DNA of 64,000 bases from the NCBI RefSeq assembly GCF_015471405.1, contig NZ_BLVZ01000002.1:397039-461038 (forward strand), written 5' to 3'. This DNA comes from Pseudomonas cichorii. GTDB taxonomy: Bacteria > Pseudomonadota > Gammaproteobacteria > Pseudomonadales > Pseudomonadaceae. Below the pieces are notes generated by a model. The model was not told where the DNA came from and searched no databases. It worked only from the letters and a program-made list of their open reading frames with translations. This document shows, piece after piece, positions 34,417-43,561 of this stretch. Within the stretch, counting starts at the first letter, position 1, and the number at the start of each line of letters is the position of its first letter. Both the position numbers and the translations under genes were made by a program.

Positions 34417-34711
34417 AGAAACCAGTTTCAGCTTGAAAACGGTGCAGTGGGTCGTCATGGCCGTGCTGGGGGTATACACCTGGCTGACCAACCGCCAGGC
34501 CGCCAGTGCCCAGGAAATGATGGTGCTGCGTACTCGCATTATTGCCCTGGAGGAACACATCCGGCACTTGCCAGATCACGCTGCCGTCACCGATTTGCTC
34601 GGGGATATGAAAGCCATGCGATCCGAGTTGACGGGGGTCAAGGATGCACTGGCCCCTTTGTCCCGATCGTTGGATCGGATTAACGACTACCTGTTGCGAG
34701 ATAAAAAATGA
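34406..34711 (+). CDS. DUF2730 family protein
   Basis: A 101-residue protein with an N-terminal membrane span (TVQWVVMAVLGVYTWLTN) and a coiled-coil C-terminal region (EMMVLRTRIIALEEHIRHLP). This is the standard DUF2730 gene that precedes the gp26-gp27 terminase region of Mu-like phages. ATG 34406 is preferred over 34394. Exact role is unknown. Confidence 0.8.
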   Translation: MTFEETSFSLKTVQWVVMAVLGVYTWLTNRQAASAQEMMVLRTRIIALEEHIRHLPDHAAVTDLLGDMKAMRSELTGVKDALAPLSRSLDRINDYLLRDKK

Positions 34712-35004
34712 CGACTCATTACGCCGAGTTTCTGCGCGAAGACGTCCGCCTGGTCTTACTGCGCCTACTGTCTGAGATGGTCGCTTACCGGGCCAACAGT
34801 TCGGTGCTGACAATGGCACTGGATAGCTACGGCCACTCGCTCAGTCGTGACCAGGTGAAGACGGAACTGTACTGGCTGGCTGAGCAAGGTGCGCTTGCTC
34901 TGAGCGATGTCGGACCAGTGCTGGTGGCAACACTGACGGAGCGTGGTCAGGACATTGCCGCTGGCCGTGCCCGCGTTCCCGGTATCAAACGTCCGGGAGC
35001 CTGA
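34708..35004 (+). CDS. VpaChn25_0724-type phage protein
   Basis: A 98-residue winged-helix-like protein (REDVRLVLLRLLSEMVAYRANSSVLTMAL, then TELYWLAEQGALALSDVGPVLVATLTERG), the Mu gp26 counterpart found just before the small terminase gene. DNA binding is plausible but unproven. ATGA overlap with the preceding gene. Confidence 0.78.
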   Translation: MTTHYAEFLREDVRLVLLRLLSEMVAYRANSSVLTMALDSYGHSLSRDQVKTELYWLAEQGALALSDVGPVLVATLTERGQDIAAGRARVPGIKRPGA

Positions 35005-35006
35005 TC

Positions 35007-35552
35007 ATGGCAGGTAAATCGTCGATCGACCGCTTGCCCCCAGTGGTCAAGGCCTATATCCAGAAGCTACTGCGTGAAGATCGGTTCACGCTTGATGACA
35101 TGCTTGATGATATTCGGGGACGCTTTCCGAATGAAAAGTCTCCAAGCCGCAGCGCCCTGGGCCGCTTCAAACAGGGCTTTGAAGAACTGACCCAGAAGGC
35201 CCGCCAGCAACGTGAGATGGCCGAGGCATTCGTCGGCGCCCTAGGCGAGGATGCCTCCGACAAGACTGGTGTCTTGCTTGTCGAAGCCATCTCGACGTTG
35301 ACCTACCAGGCCGCTCTGGGTGCGCACGAAAAGGACGAGGTGACCATCAGTGAAGTGACGGCGCTGGCCAGGGCGGCGAAGGCGACGATGGAAGCCCGTA
35401 CGATGAGCGTCAAGGAACGCCAGGCGATTGAGAAAGCCACCCGTGAACGCTTGCTGCGAGAGCAATCTGCTGAGCTGGACAAGGCAGTCAAGACCCAAGG
35501 TATGACCGAAGACCAGGCCCAGTTCTGGCGCCAAAAGTTTCTGGGGGTGTGA
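35007..35552 (+). CDS. Small terminase subunit-like protein (DUF3486/Mu gp27)
   Basis: A 181-residue helical protein. SSIDRLPPVVKAYIQKLLRED and the HTH-like SPSRSALGRFKQGFEEL place it in the DUF3486 family, the small terminase/DNA-recognition part of Mu-like packaging. It ends one base before the large terminase start. RBS: GAGCCTGATC is weak, but coupling to the previous gene is close. Confidence 0.85.
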   Translation: MAGKSSIDRLPPVVKAYIQKLLREDRFTLDDMLDDIRGRFPNEKSPSRSALGRFKQGFEELTQKARQQREMAEAFVGALGEDASDKTGVLLVEAISTLTYQAALGAHEKDEVTISEVTALARAAKATMEARTMSVKERQAIEKATRERLLREQSAELDKAVKTQGMTEDQAQFWRQKFLGV

Positions 35553-35553
35553 C

Positions 35554-37173
35554 GTGAGCGCCTCTGCTGTTAAACCGTCAACCAGCACCCTGCGGGTTGT
35601 CGAATGGGAAGAACTGCCCGATAGCGTGAGGCAGATCCCTGAGGGCTATAACCCGGTCGCCGACGGCATTCTGATGGCGCACCAGGCCGACTGGCTGCGC
35701 ATCCAAGCCCAGATCAAGCTCTGCGAAAAAGGCCGCCGTACCGGTATCACCTTCGCCGAAGCGCTGGACTCGGTCATTACCGCGGCGTCTCGCAAGAGCG
35801 CTGGCGGCATGGACTGCTTCTACATCGGCGACACCAAGGAAAAAGGCCTGGAGTTTATCGGCTACTGCGCAAAGTTTTCGCGGGTCATGGCTGAAGCCCA
35901 GGCGTCCGGTGTTAGCCAGATCGAAGAGTTCCTGTTTGAAGACCAGGACACCGATGGCAATACCCGGCAAATCAATGCCTACCGCATTCGCTATGCATCA
36001 GGCTTCAAGATCGTGGCCCTGTCCAGCAACCCGGCCAACTTGCGCGGACTGCAGGGCAAGGTAGTGATCGACGAAGCGGCGTTTCACCGTGACGTTTCCG
36101 CTGTGCTTGATGCCGCAACGGCTCTGCTGATCTGGGGCGGTCGGATCGTCATCATCAGCACGCACAACGGCAAGGGCAATGCTTTCAACCAGATGGCCAA
36201 CGACATCCGTGACAACCGTTACGGAGACTCTGCTGTCGTTTACCGGGCAACCTTCGATGATGCTGTGGCCAACGGCTTGTATGAGCGCGTGTGCTTCATG
36301 GCCGGGAAGGAAGCGACCGCCGAAGGCAAGGAAGCCTGGTACAAGAAGATTCGTAACGCATATGGCCCGCGTAAAGCGCAGATGCGCGAAGAACTGGACG
36401 CCATCCCGCGTGACGGCAATGGCGTGTGTATTCCCGGTGTGTGGATTGATGAAGCCATGCGCCCCGGTAGGACGGTCCTTCGCCTGGCGCTGGACGATGA
36501 CTTTACCCTACAGCCGGTCCACCGACGCGAAGCGTACGTCGATGCATGGATTGAACAGCATCTGGCCCCTTTGCTGGCCGCGTTGAACAGTGCGCTACGC
36601 CACTACGCTGGCATGGACTATGCCCGGCACCGAGACTTTTCCATCATCAGCCCGATGTCGGTTGATCAGGATCGTCACCGCGATGTGCCGTTCGTTGTCG
36701 AGATGCACAAGGTGCCAACCCGGCAACAGCAACAGGTACTGTTCTACATCCTACGGCGGCTGCCCCAGTTCGTCGGGGCTGCGCTGGATGCCACCGGCAG
36801 TGGCGAGACCCTGGCCGAGGATACTGCAGATGAGTTCGGCCACAACCGCATTCATCAGGTGAAGCTCAGCCGCACCTGGTACGGCATGTGGATGCCCAAG
36901 TTTGTGCAGCTTTTCGAGGACGGGACCGTGACCATGCCCAAGGACGATTCACTGCACCAGGACATCCGCGCCATCGAGCAGGTCGACGGCATCCCGATGA
37001 TCGTCAAGGCCCGCTCTCAAGACCTTAAAGACCCTGACCTGTACCGCCACGGTGACTTTGCAGGGGCCGGTGCGCTGGCCAACTTCGCCACGCTCGAAGT
37101 CAGCTCAGGACCGGTCAGCGTCAAATCACGTCGCCCTCGCCAGGGCCGCCGAATCACCCAGGGGTACGCATGA
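35554..37173 (+). CDS. Large terminase subunit (Mu gp28-like)
   Basis: A 539-residue packaging motor. The ATPase half has a Walker A-like CEKGRRTGIT near residues 57-66 and Walker B GKVVIDEAAFH near 170. The nuclease half includes GMDYARHRDFSIISP and later acidic residues (ALDATGSGE). Mu-type terminases cut host-flanking DNA by headful packaging. GTG 35554 is the start. It overlaps the portal gene by 4 bp. Confidence 0.9.
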   Translation: MSASAVKPSTSTLRVVEWEELPDSVRQIPEGYNPVADGILMAHQADWLRIQAQIKLCEKGRRTGITFAEALDSVITAASRKSAGGMDCFYIGDTKEKGLEFIGYCAKFSRVMAEAQASGVSQIEEFLFEDQDTDGNTRQINAYRIRYASGFKIVALSSNPANLRGLQGKVVIDEAAFHRDVSAVLDAATALLIWGGRIVIISTHNGKGNAFNQMANDIRDNRYGDSAVVYRATFDDAVANGLYERVCFMAGKEATAEGKEAWYKKIRNAYGPRKAQMREELDAIPRDGNGVCIPGVWIDEAMRPGRTVLRLALDDDFTLQPVHRREAYVDAWIEQHLAPLLAALNSALRHYAGMDYARHRDFSIISPMSVDQDRHRDVPFVVEMHKVPTRQQQQVLFYILRRLPQFVGAALDATGSGETLAEDTADEFGHNRIHQVKLSRTWYGMWMPKFVQLFEDGTVTMPKDDSLHQDIRAIEQVDGIPMIVKARSQDLKDPDLYRHGDFAGAGALANFATLEVSSGPVSVKSRRPRQGRRITQGYA

Positions 37174-38663
37174 AAAGCAAAGGTGTGTGGGTCAGCCCCA
37201 CCGAGTTCGTGAGCTTTGCAGACGCCAAGCGTTCGCCAGGTCTCGTTAATCACGTCGCCACTCGTGGCCGGGCCGACATTGCCTCAATGAGTGGCATCAA
37301 CCTGCCAAACCCTGATCCGATCCTGAAAGCCCAAGGCAAGGACATTACGGCTTATCGCGATCTGCGCAGCGCTGCCTTGGTCGGCGGTAACGTGCGCCGC
37401 CGCAAGTCGGCTGTACTGGCTCTGGAGCGCGGGCTGAAACGTGGTAACGCCCCGACCAAGGTCGAGCGCTTCATTCGTGACTGGCTCACCGACCTGGATC
37501 TTGATCGTGTGATCCGTGAGCTGCTCGATGCCCCCCTTTACGGCTATCAACCCGTTGAGCTGATGTGGCAGCCGGTTGGGCTGTTCACCGTGCCCGAGGA
37601 TCTGTTGGGTAAGCCTGCTGAGTGGTTCTTCTACGACCAGGACAACGCACTGCGTTTTCGCTCGAAAGAGGCTGGCAAGGACGGTGAGATCTGCGATCCG
37701 CTGCGTTTCGTTGTGGCACGCCAGGATGCGACCTACGCCAACCCCTACGGTTTTCCAGACCTGAGCATGTGCTTCTGGCCGGCCATCTTCATGAAAGGCG
37801 GGCTGAAGTTCTGGGTACAGTTCACAGAGAAATACGGCTCGCCCTGGGTGATCGGCAAGCACCCACGTGGCGCGACCGATGCGGAAACCGACTTGCTGCT
37901 CGACAGCCTGGAGGCGATGGTGCAGGACGCCGTGGCGGCGATCCCTGACGACTCAAGTGTGTCGATCGTAGAAGCCGCTGGTAAAGCTGACAGTGCAGAT
38001 GTGTATCGCGAACTACTGGAGTACTGCCGTAGCGAGATCAACGTGGCCATGCTCGGACAAAACCAGACCACTGAAAAAGAGAGCAACCGGGCCAGTGCGA
38101 TGGCGGGAGCAGAAGTCACCAATGATATCCGCGATGGTGATGCAGGCATTGTGGCAGCCAGCTTTAACGCGGTGATCCGCCGCATCGTAGACATCAACTT
38201 TGGCGAAGCGGTGGTTGCTCCGGTCTATGAACTCTGGGAACAGGATGAGATCGACAAAACCCTGGCCGAACGCGATAAGAACCTCACCGACTCGGGAGTC
38301 AAGTTCACCCCTGCTTACTGGATGCGGACCTACAACCTGCAAGAAGGAGATCTTGCGCAAGAAGTGGCAGCGCCTGCGGCTGAGTTCGCAGAGCCAGATT
38401 TCAAGCCCCTCGTTGATCAGACCGCGCTTGACCAGGTGATTGCCGCACTACCCGTCGAGCTGCTGCAGGAGCAGGCTGAACAAGCGATTGCACCGATCCT
38501 TGAAGCACTACAGCGTGGCCGAACCGAGGTCGAAGCACTGAGCCTGCTCGCCGAGGTGTATCCGAAGATGGATGACAAGGGGCTGCAAGAGACCCTGACA
38601 CGTCTGATGTTCGTCGCCGATATGTGGGGCCGACTGAGCGCCGCTGCTGACCTGGAAGACTGA
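37170..38663 (+). CDS. Portal protein (DUF935/Mu gp29)
   Basis: A 497-residue portal. The N-terminal half contains the DUF935 core (IRELLDAPLYGYQPVELMW, then FWVQFTEKYGSPWVIGKHP), and the middle has LGQNQTTEKESNRASA. It forms the dodecameric DNA gate of the capsid. Length matches Mu gp29 (about 510). Coupled to both terminase and head-morphogenesis genes. Confidence 0.9.
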   Translation: MKSKGVWVSPTEFVSFADAKRSPGLVNHVATRGRADIASMSGINLPNPDPILKAQGKDITAYRDLRSAALVGGNVRRRKSAVLALERGLKRGNAPTKVERFIRDWLTDLDLDRVIRELLDAPLYGYQPVELMWQPVGLFTVPEDLLGKPAEWFFYDQDNALRFRSKEAGKDGEICDPLRFVVARQDATYANPYGFPDLSMCFWPAIFMKGGLKFWVQFTEKYGSPWVIGKHPRGATDAETDLLLDSLEAMVQDAVAAIPDDSSVSIVEAAGKADSADVYRELLEYCRSEINVAMLGQNQTTEKESNRASAMAGAEVTNDIRDGDAGIVAASFNAVIRRIVDINFGEAVVAPVYELWEQDEIDKTLAERDKNLTDSGVKFTPAYWMRTYNLQEGDLAQEVAAPAAEFAEPDFKPLVDQTALDQVIAALPVELLQEQAEQAIAPILEALQRGRTEVEALSLLAEVYPKMDDKGLQETLTRLMFVADMWGRLSAAADLED

Positions 38664-38664
38664 C

Positions 38665-39525
38665 ATGGCCAAGAACAAAACACCCAAGGCACCTGTCAAG
38701 CAGCCGACCATTGCAGATCTGAAGGCTATCTTTGGTCTTGAGCCAAAGAAGGCTGTCGAGTACATGACGTCCAAAGGCTATGCCATTACCTGGGCATGGC
38801 AGGACATGCTCGATGAGGCTCACGACAAGGCATTCACTGTCGCCAAAGCCATGCGCCTCGACCTACTGTCTGATATCCGTGCAGCTTTGGAGACAGCCCT
38901 GCAGGATGGCCAAACCCTGTCCCAATTCATCAAAACGCTGCAGCCTACTCTTGAGGCGCAGGGCTGGTGGGGAAAACAGGCAATTGTCGATAGCCAAGGC
39001 AATGCTGAGATGGTCCAGTTGGGCAGTCCGCATCGTCTTCAGACGATCTACCAGACAAATCTGCAAAGTGCGTATATGGCAGGCCGGAAGGTCAGTATGG
39101 AAGAGACGGCTGACACACACCCGTACTGGCGCTATGTCGCTATCCTTGATGGAAAAACCAGACCTGGTCATCGCGTTATGAGTGGAAAGGTCTATCGCCA
39201 TGATGACCCGATCTGGTCTGTTATCTATCCACCGAACGGATTCCGCTGCCGATGCCGGGTGACAGCGTTGACCGAGGCTGCGCTCAAACGTAAAGGGCTG
39301 GCGGTAGATAGCAGTGCTGGACGGATGCAGACTGAAACAGTTGAAACAGGTACCAACTTACGAACTGGCGAAGTTCGCACTGCCCAAGTAACCGCTGTCC
39401 GCACAACCAATGCCGAAGGTCGGGTGGTTTTGTTCCGCACTGATCCAGGGTTCAATCATGCACCAGGTACAGGCCTTGCTGCTGTTCTGAAAACCAAACA
39501 GGCCAATGCCATGCAAGGAGACTGA
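38665..39525 (+). CDS. Head morphogenesis protein (Mu gp30/SPP1 gp7-like)
   Basis: A 286-residue minor head protein. DLKAIFGLEPKKAVEYMTSKG is the N-terminal block, and HPYWRYVAILDGKTRPGHRVMSGKV plus FRCRCRVTAL is the C-terminal SPP1 gp7 motif with conserved Cys residues. It likely acts in capsid assembly next to the portal. It is one base from the portal stop. Confidence 0.87.
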   Translation: MAKNKTPKAPVKQPTIADLKAIFGLEPKKAVEYMTSKGYAITWAWQDMLDEAHDKAFTVAKAMRLDLLSDIRAALETALQDGQTLSQFIKTLQPTLEAQGWWGKQAIVDSQGNAEMVQLGSPHRLQTIYQTNLQSAYMAGRKVSMEETADTHPYWRYVAILDGKTRPGHRVMSGKVYRHDDPIWSVIYPPNGFRCRCRVTALTEAALKRKGLAVDSSAGRMQTETVETGTNLRTGEVRTAQVTAVRTTNAEGRVVLFRTDPGFNHAPGTGLAAVLKTKQANAMQGD

Positions 39526-39526
39526 C

Positions 39527-40003
39527 ATGATCACTATCGAGATGGATCACCAGCGCCTGCAGCAACTGCTGAACAAAATCGAATGGGCCGTGGGTGATAT
39601 TGCTCCGCTTATGCGATCACTTGCTGCCGAGTTGGCATCACAGACTGAAGAGAACCTTGAAGAGCAAGGTCGGCCCAACTGGACCGAGCTGTCAGATGCG
39701 CGGATCTCGCAACGCGAGAAATCTGGCACATGGCCGGGGCAGATCCTGCAGGTCAGTTCGGCAGGCCTGGCAGCTTCGATCTCTAGCTACTCCACGGATG
39801 CTACTGCAGTGGTGGGCAGCAACAAACCTTATGCAGCCATGATGCATTTTGGCGGCTCAAAGGCATCCTTTCCGCATCTGTGGGGTGACATTCCAGCCCG
39901 ACCTTATCTGCCGATGGATGAAAACGGAGTATTGCAGCCTGAAGCTGAAGAGGCGCTTCTTGATTTGGCGTTGCTGCATCTTAAAAAGGCTGCTCGCCTG
40001 TAA
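39527..40003 (+). CDS. Virion morphogenesis protein (Mu G-like)
   Basis: A 158-residue protein with SQTEENLEEQGRPNWTELSD and FGGSKASFPHLWGDIPARPYLP, the conserved parts of Mu gpG family tail/head-completion proteins. ATG 39527 overlaps the previous stop. It closes the first late operon; 245 bp without a gene follow. Confidence 0.85.
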   Translation: MITIEMDHQRLQQLLNKIEWAVGDIAPLMRSLAAELASQTEENLEEQGRPNWTELSDARISQREKSGTWPGQILQVSSAGLAASISSYSTDATAVVGSNKPYAAMMHFGGSKASFPHLWGDIPARPYLPMDENGVLQPEAEEALLDLALLHLKKAARL

Positions 40004-40167
40004 GGCTTCAGGACGCGATTAGGCGCGTTCATTTATGATTCATAACAACTGCCCAATGAAGTTATCTGCATGGGCCTTGTAAAGCTTTATAAAGCACTCC
40101 CTGCCGCACCTCATGATCAGATGAGCAGGTGCATACGCAACGTTTCTTGAAATTCCCCTTTCAATCA

Positions 40168-40190
40168 CTCTTTAAACCCGATTAAAAGTC
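40168..40190 (+). promoter_or_regulatory. Late operon element, copy 2
   Basis: CTTTAAA-CCCGA-TTAAAAG preceded by CT, 61 bp before the protease gene. A leader hairpin TGCGTGT/ACACGCA follows at 40216-40238. The flanking gap 40004-40167 holds no convincing gene, only a 15-codon ATG frame at 40036. Confidence 0.65.
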
Positions 40191-40248
40191 CTGGTTCAGC
40201 TCGTGGGGCAGGCTGTGCGTGTATTCCACAAACACGCAAAGACTCCCG

Positions 40249-41268
40249 ATGAAGCCACTGCATATTTTCAAGCCAGGTCAGCACACCGCAATGAGCGGTG
40301 ACAGCTTCAATTTCAGTGAGAGCGACCTGGCCGCCACGGTGCGTGCTTACTCCCCAGCTCTGCACGAAGCGCCTCTCGTGATTGGTCATCCGAAGCATGA
40401 TGCACCGGCTGCGGGCTGGGTGAAGTCTCTGCAGGCAACATCCGAGGGCTTGGTTGCCGAAACTCAACAGGTCGACCCAGCGTTCGCCGAGCTGGTTGGC
40501 CGTGGTAGCTACAAGAAAATCTCCGCATCGTTCTACCACCCAGATTCACCGAGCAACCCTGTGCCAGGTGTGTACTACCTACGCCATGTCGGCTTTCTCG
40601 GCGCACAGCCACCATCGATCAAAGGCCTGCGACCGATCGAACTCGCTGATACCGATGAAGGTGTGATCGAGTTCGGCGACTTTGGACATGAGGTCAGTTC
40701 CGGCCTCTGGCGCCGCTTTCGCGAATTTCTGATCGGCCAGTTCGGTGCCGAGACCGCCGACAAGGTCGCCCCCTCTTGGGAGATCGACAGCCTGGCTGAA
40801 GCTGCGCGTCGTCCAGAGCAAGGCATCGGCCCGTCCTACTCCGAACCCAAATCCACTACTGAGGTACATGCCGTGACGACGGAAGAACAGGCCGCCCTGC
40901 AGGCGGAAAACGAGCGACTGAAAAAGAGCCTGGCTCTGCGCGACAAGACCGACAAGGCCGCTGCCCTGGAAGCGATCAGCGTCAAGAACACCGAGTTCGC
41001 TGAGGCCCTGGTCGCCAGCGGCATGAAGCCGGCTCACGTGCCGGCAGTCGTTGCAGTTCTGAATTTTGCCGAGTCGAGCGACAAGCCCCTGGAGTTCGGT
41101 GAAGTTGATGACCGCCAACCTCTGGCAGACGGACTCAAGGCCGTGTTCCAGGAACTGACAGGGGCCGTCAACTTCGGCGAGCAGGCCTCCAAGGCTCGCG
41201 CTGGCAAGACCGTGGATAAATCCATCAACCCGCTGGTCGCTGACGCAGAAGCGCGCAGCAAGCAATAG
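40249..41268 (+). CDS. Phage protease/scaffold protein (Mu I-like)
   Basis: A 339-residue protein. The N-terminal 170 residues form the Mu I-type prohead protease (PALHEAPLVIGHPKHDAPAAGWV, then KKISASFYHPDS), and the last 130 form a helical scaffold (EEQAALQAENERLKKSLALRDK). The protease matures the capsid. ATG 40249 is used; no strong ribosome site is visible. First gene of the head operon. Confidence 0.85.
   Translation: MKPLHIFKPGQHTAMSGDSFNFSESDLAATVRAYSPALHEAPLVIGHPKHDAPAAGWVKSLQATSEGLVAETQQVDPAFAELVGRGSYKKISASFYHPDSPSNPVPGVYYLRHVGFLGAQPPSIKGLRPIELADTDEGVIEFGDFGHEVSSGLWRRFREFLIGQFGAETADKVAPSWEIDSLAEAARRPEQGIGPSYSEPKSTTEVHAVTTEEQAALQAENERLKKSLALRDKTDKAAALEAISVKNTEFAEALVASGMKPAHVPAVVAVLNFAESSDKPLEFGEVDDRQPLADGLKAVFQELTGAVNFGEQASKARAGKTVDKSINPLVADAEARSKQ
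40873..41268 (+). CDS. Nested scaffold protein (Mu Z-like), candidate
   Basis: A possible internal in-frame start at GTG 40873 (VTTEEQAALQAENERLK), 8 bases after GAGG at 40861. It would give a 131-residue scaffold made of the C-terminal part of the protease gene, as Mu gene Z lies within gene I. Supported by placement and ribosome site only. Confidence 0.42.
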   Translation: MTTEEQAALQAENERLKKSLALRDKTDKAAALEAISVKNTEFAEALVASGMKPAHVPAVVAVLNFAESSDKPLEFGEVDDRQPLADGLKAVFQELTGAVNFGEQASKARAGKTVDKSINPLVADAEARSKQ

Positions 41269-41276
41269 GAGGCCGT

Positions 41277-41645
41277 ATGGCTACGTCTAAACCCGCCAAG
41301 CAGGTTGGCGATTTGCTCCTGGTCGAAGTAGCAGTTGGCTGGACCAAGGAAAAGATCACGCTTCTGAGCGGTTCGATCTACCCCTTCGGCAGCGTGCTGG
41401 CCAAGGTCAGCGGCAAGTACCAGGTTCTTGATCCAACTGGTACTGGCGCTGCCAAGAAAGCTGCCGCAGTGCTGACAGAGAGTGTCGACGCCACCACGGG
41501 TGATACCCCAGGCGTGGTCATTGCCCGTGGTGGCGTCCTGGATATCAACGAACTTACCTGGCCTGCCGGTATTACCGACGCGCAGAAATCCACCGCTCTG
41601 GAAGAGCTTATCGCTCTGGGCATCGTCGCCCGTGCGACGCTCTAA
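41277..41645 (+). CDS. Head decoration protein (lambda D-like)
   Basis: A 122-residue protein, with GDLLLVEVAVGWTKEKITLLSGS at the N-terminus and a beta-rich middle ending GIVARATL. It matches the HDPD/lambda D head-decoration class that trimerises on the mature capsid. AGGAGG precedes ATG 41277. Directly before the major capsid gene. Confidence 0.78.
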   Translation: MATSKPAKQVGDLLLVEVAVGWTKEKITLLSGSIYPFGSVLAKVSGKYQVLDPTGTGAAKKAAAVLTESVDATTGDTPGVVIARGGVLDINELTWPAGITDAQKSTALEELIALGIVARATL

Positions 41646-41654
41646 GGAAACGCT

Positions 41655-42632
41655 ATGAATCTTCAAGATCTGTTTACCGTTGCGACCCTCAGTGCCGCGA
41701 TCAACAAACTGCCCACTGTTCCAGGCAAGGTCGGCGCGATGGGCCTGTTTGAAGAGAAAGGCATCACCACCACTCATGTCGTGATCGATGAGTATGAAGG
41801 GCGCCTGGTGCTGGTACCCAACACTTCGCGCAACGCAGATCCTGCGCCGGTTAAAGGCGGTGGTCGTGCGCGACGCACCTTTGAAACCCTTCACTTGCCA
41901 GTCTCTCGTCCGATATTGCCCAGCCAGTTGCAAGGCATTGCTTCGTTCGGCCAGGAAACGGCAGCACTGCCTCAGGCAACCGTGATCAACGACCAGTTGC
42001 AGGAAATGAAAAACAGCGTCGAAGCTACCCGTGAGTTTCAACGGGTCGGTGCCTTGGGCGGCAAGCTGCTCGACGCTGACGGTTCTGTCATCGCGGATCT
42101 CTACGAGGAGTTCGGCGTCGAGCAAAAGAAGGTCCCTGTAGCATTAGATGTCGGTGGGACCAACGTTCGTAAGATCTGTCTGGATGCGAAGCGTCATGCC
42201 GAATCCAAGCTGGGCAGTGTCATGGTCACGGGTTTCAGAGCTATGTGCGGCCCGGACTGGTTCGATGCCTTCACTGAACACGATAAGGTCAAAGCAGCAT
42301 TTGCCAATTATCAGCAAGCCCAGGATCGGCTCGGTGGTGACATGCGCTCTGGCTTCACCTTCGGTGGTATCGAGTTCATCGAGTACGACGTGACAGTCAG
42401 TGGCCAGCGTTTCATTCCGAGCAACGTAGCCCGCGTGTTCCCGGTCGCGAAAGGCATTTTCAAAATGTTCAACGCGCCCGCGAACTACAACGAAACAGTC
42501 AACACGATGGGGCTGCCGTTCTACAGCAAAGCGGAAGAACGCAAGCTGGGCAAGGGTTGGGACTTGGAAGCGCAGGCCAATCCTTTGGCCATGTGCTTGT
42601 TCCCTGAAGCGCTTGTTGAGCTGGCTTGCTGA
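41655..42632 (+). CDS. Major capsid protein (lambda E-like)
   Basis: A 325-residue capsid protein of the lambda gpE type: LQDLFTVATLSAAINKLPTVPGKVG at the start, LHLPVSRPILPSQLQGIASFG in the early part, and FGGIEFIEYDVTVSG in the C-terminal half. It pairs with the D-like decoration gene upstream, so this head is lambda-like while packaging is Mu-like. AAGGAAACGCT lies before ATG. Confidence 0.88.
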   Translation: MNLQDLFTVATLSAAINKLPTVPGKVGAMGLFEEKGITTTHVVIDEYEGRLVLVPNTSRNADPAPVKGGGRARRTFETLHLPVSRPILPSQLQGIASFGQETAALPQATVINDQLQEMKNSVEATREFQRVGALGGKLLDADGSVIADLYEEFGVEQKKVPVALDVGGTNVRKICLDAKRHAESKLGSVMVTGFRAMCGPDWFDAFTEHDKVKAAFANYQQAQDRLGGDMRSGFTFGGIEFIEYDVTVSGQRFIPSNVARVFPVAKGIFKMFNAPANYNETVNTMGLPFYSKAEERKLGKGWDLEAQANPLAMCLFPEALVELAC

Positions 42633-42635
42633 CCG

Positions 42636-43067
42636 ATGCGCTACTGCACCCGCGCCGATATCGGCAACGCCATCCCTGAGATGACGCTCATTCAGCTCTC
42701 GAACGACGACTCAGCAGCCATGGAGGCAAATGAGTCAGTGGTCGAGGACGGTGTGCGTCAGGCTGAAGAACTGGTGGATGGCTATCTGCGCGGTCGTTAC
42801 ACCTTGCCACTCGACCCGGTACCCACTGTATTGCGGGATGCGGTGGTCTATCTGGCACGGCACTGGTTGTACCAGCGCCGTCCTGAAGGTGGGCTGCCGG
42901 ATGCGGTCAAGGACAGCCGCAAAGACACCATCAAGCTGCTGGAAAGCATTCGCGATGGCGTTGTAACCCTGGGCATGCCATCCGGTCAGGCAGCCCCAGA
43001 GCCCGGCGAGATCCGCGTCAGATCCAGACGTCAGCAGTTCAGCGACACGGAATGGGACAAATACTGA
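42636..43067 (+). CDS. DUF1320 head-tail protein (Mu gp36-like)
   Basis: A 143-residue protein. RYCTRADIGNAIPEMTLIQLSND and AEELVDGYLRGRYTLPLDPVPTVL are the DUF1320 hallmarks, typical of head-tail connectors. It follows the capsid gene by 3 bp and overlaps the next start (TGATG). Confidence 0.87.
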   Translation: MRYCTRADIGNAIPEMTLIQLSNDDSAAMEANESVVEDGVRQAEELVDGYLRGRYTLPLDPVPTVLRDAVVYLARHWLYQRRPEGGLPDAVKDSRKDTIKLLESIRDGVVTLGMPSGQAAPEPGEIRVRSRRQQFSDTEWDKY

Positions 43068-43561
43068 TGAGCCGGCCAGCCTCACCACCACAGACCCAAA
43101 CCGAGCAACTGATGACGTCGATGGTTGATCGCTTGGCAACAGGGTTTGGCAAGGAGTTGATGGTCGAGTTGTTCCCGGAAAGTCCGAGTGGCTATCGGAT
43201 GAACCACCCAAGGGGAGCGGTTCTCGTGGCTTTCGGAAAGTCGACGTTTGATGAGTCTGAGTCTTTTGACTCAATGTTCCAGGCTCGAAAGATCACCTTG
43301 CGTCTGACATTGGTGTTTCGACAGCTGAATGGTAAGGACGGGGCTATCAGCTATCTGGATCGTATCCGCGCCAGGCTTACGGGCTGGAAGCCCCCTCACT
43401 GCGACATTGCCTGTCGACCTGTTGCGGAGACATTCATCGGGCAGAGCCAAGGGCTGTGGCAGTACGGCCTCGACATTTCCACCCGCTCAACACAGATGCA
43501 AATCATGGAGCCCGAAAATGGGCCTCGCCTTACACAGCTCCGTTTCGAGGAAAGCCCGTGA
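43067..43561 (+). CDS. Gp37 family head-tail/tail protein
   Basis: A 164-residue protein of the Mu gp37 type (DUF1834): QLMTSMVDRLATGFGKELMVELFPES, and SYLDRIRARLTGWKPPHC. It may be the tail terminator or completion protein in this gene order. It overlaps both neighbours. Confidence 0.78.
   Translation: MSRPASPPQTQTEQLMTSMVDRLATGFGKELMVELFPESPSGYRMNHPRGAVLVAFGKSTFDESESFDSMFQARKITLRLTLVFRQLNGKDGAISYLDRIRARLTGWKPPHCDIACRPVAETFIGQSQGLWQYGLDISTRSTQMQIMEPENGPRLTQLRFEESP

Noticed and set aside
40036..40083. A 15-codon ATG frame in the G-protease gap as an anti-CRISPR candidate
   Set aside because: Far too short and without a ribosome site.
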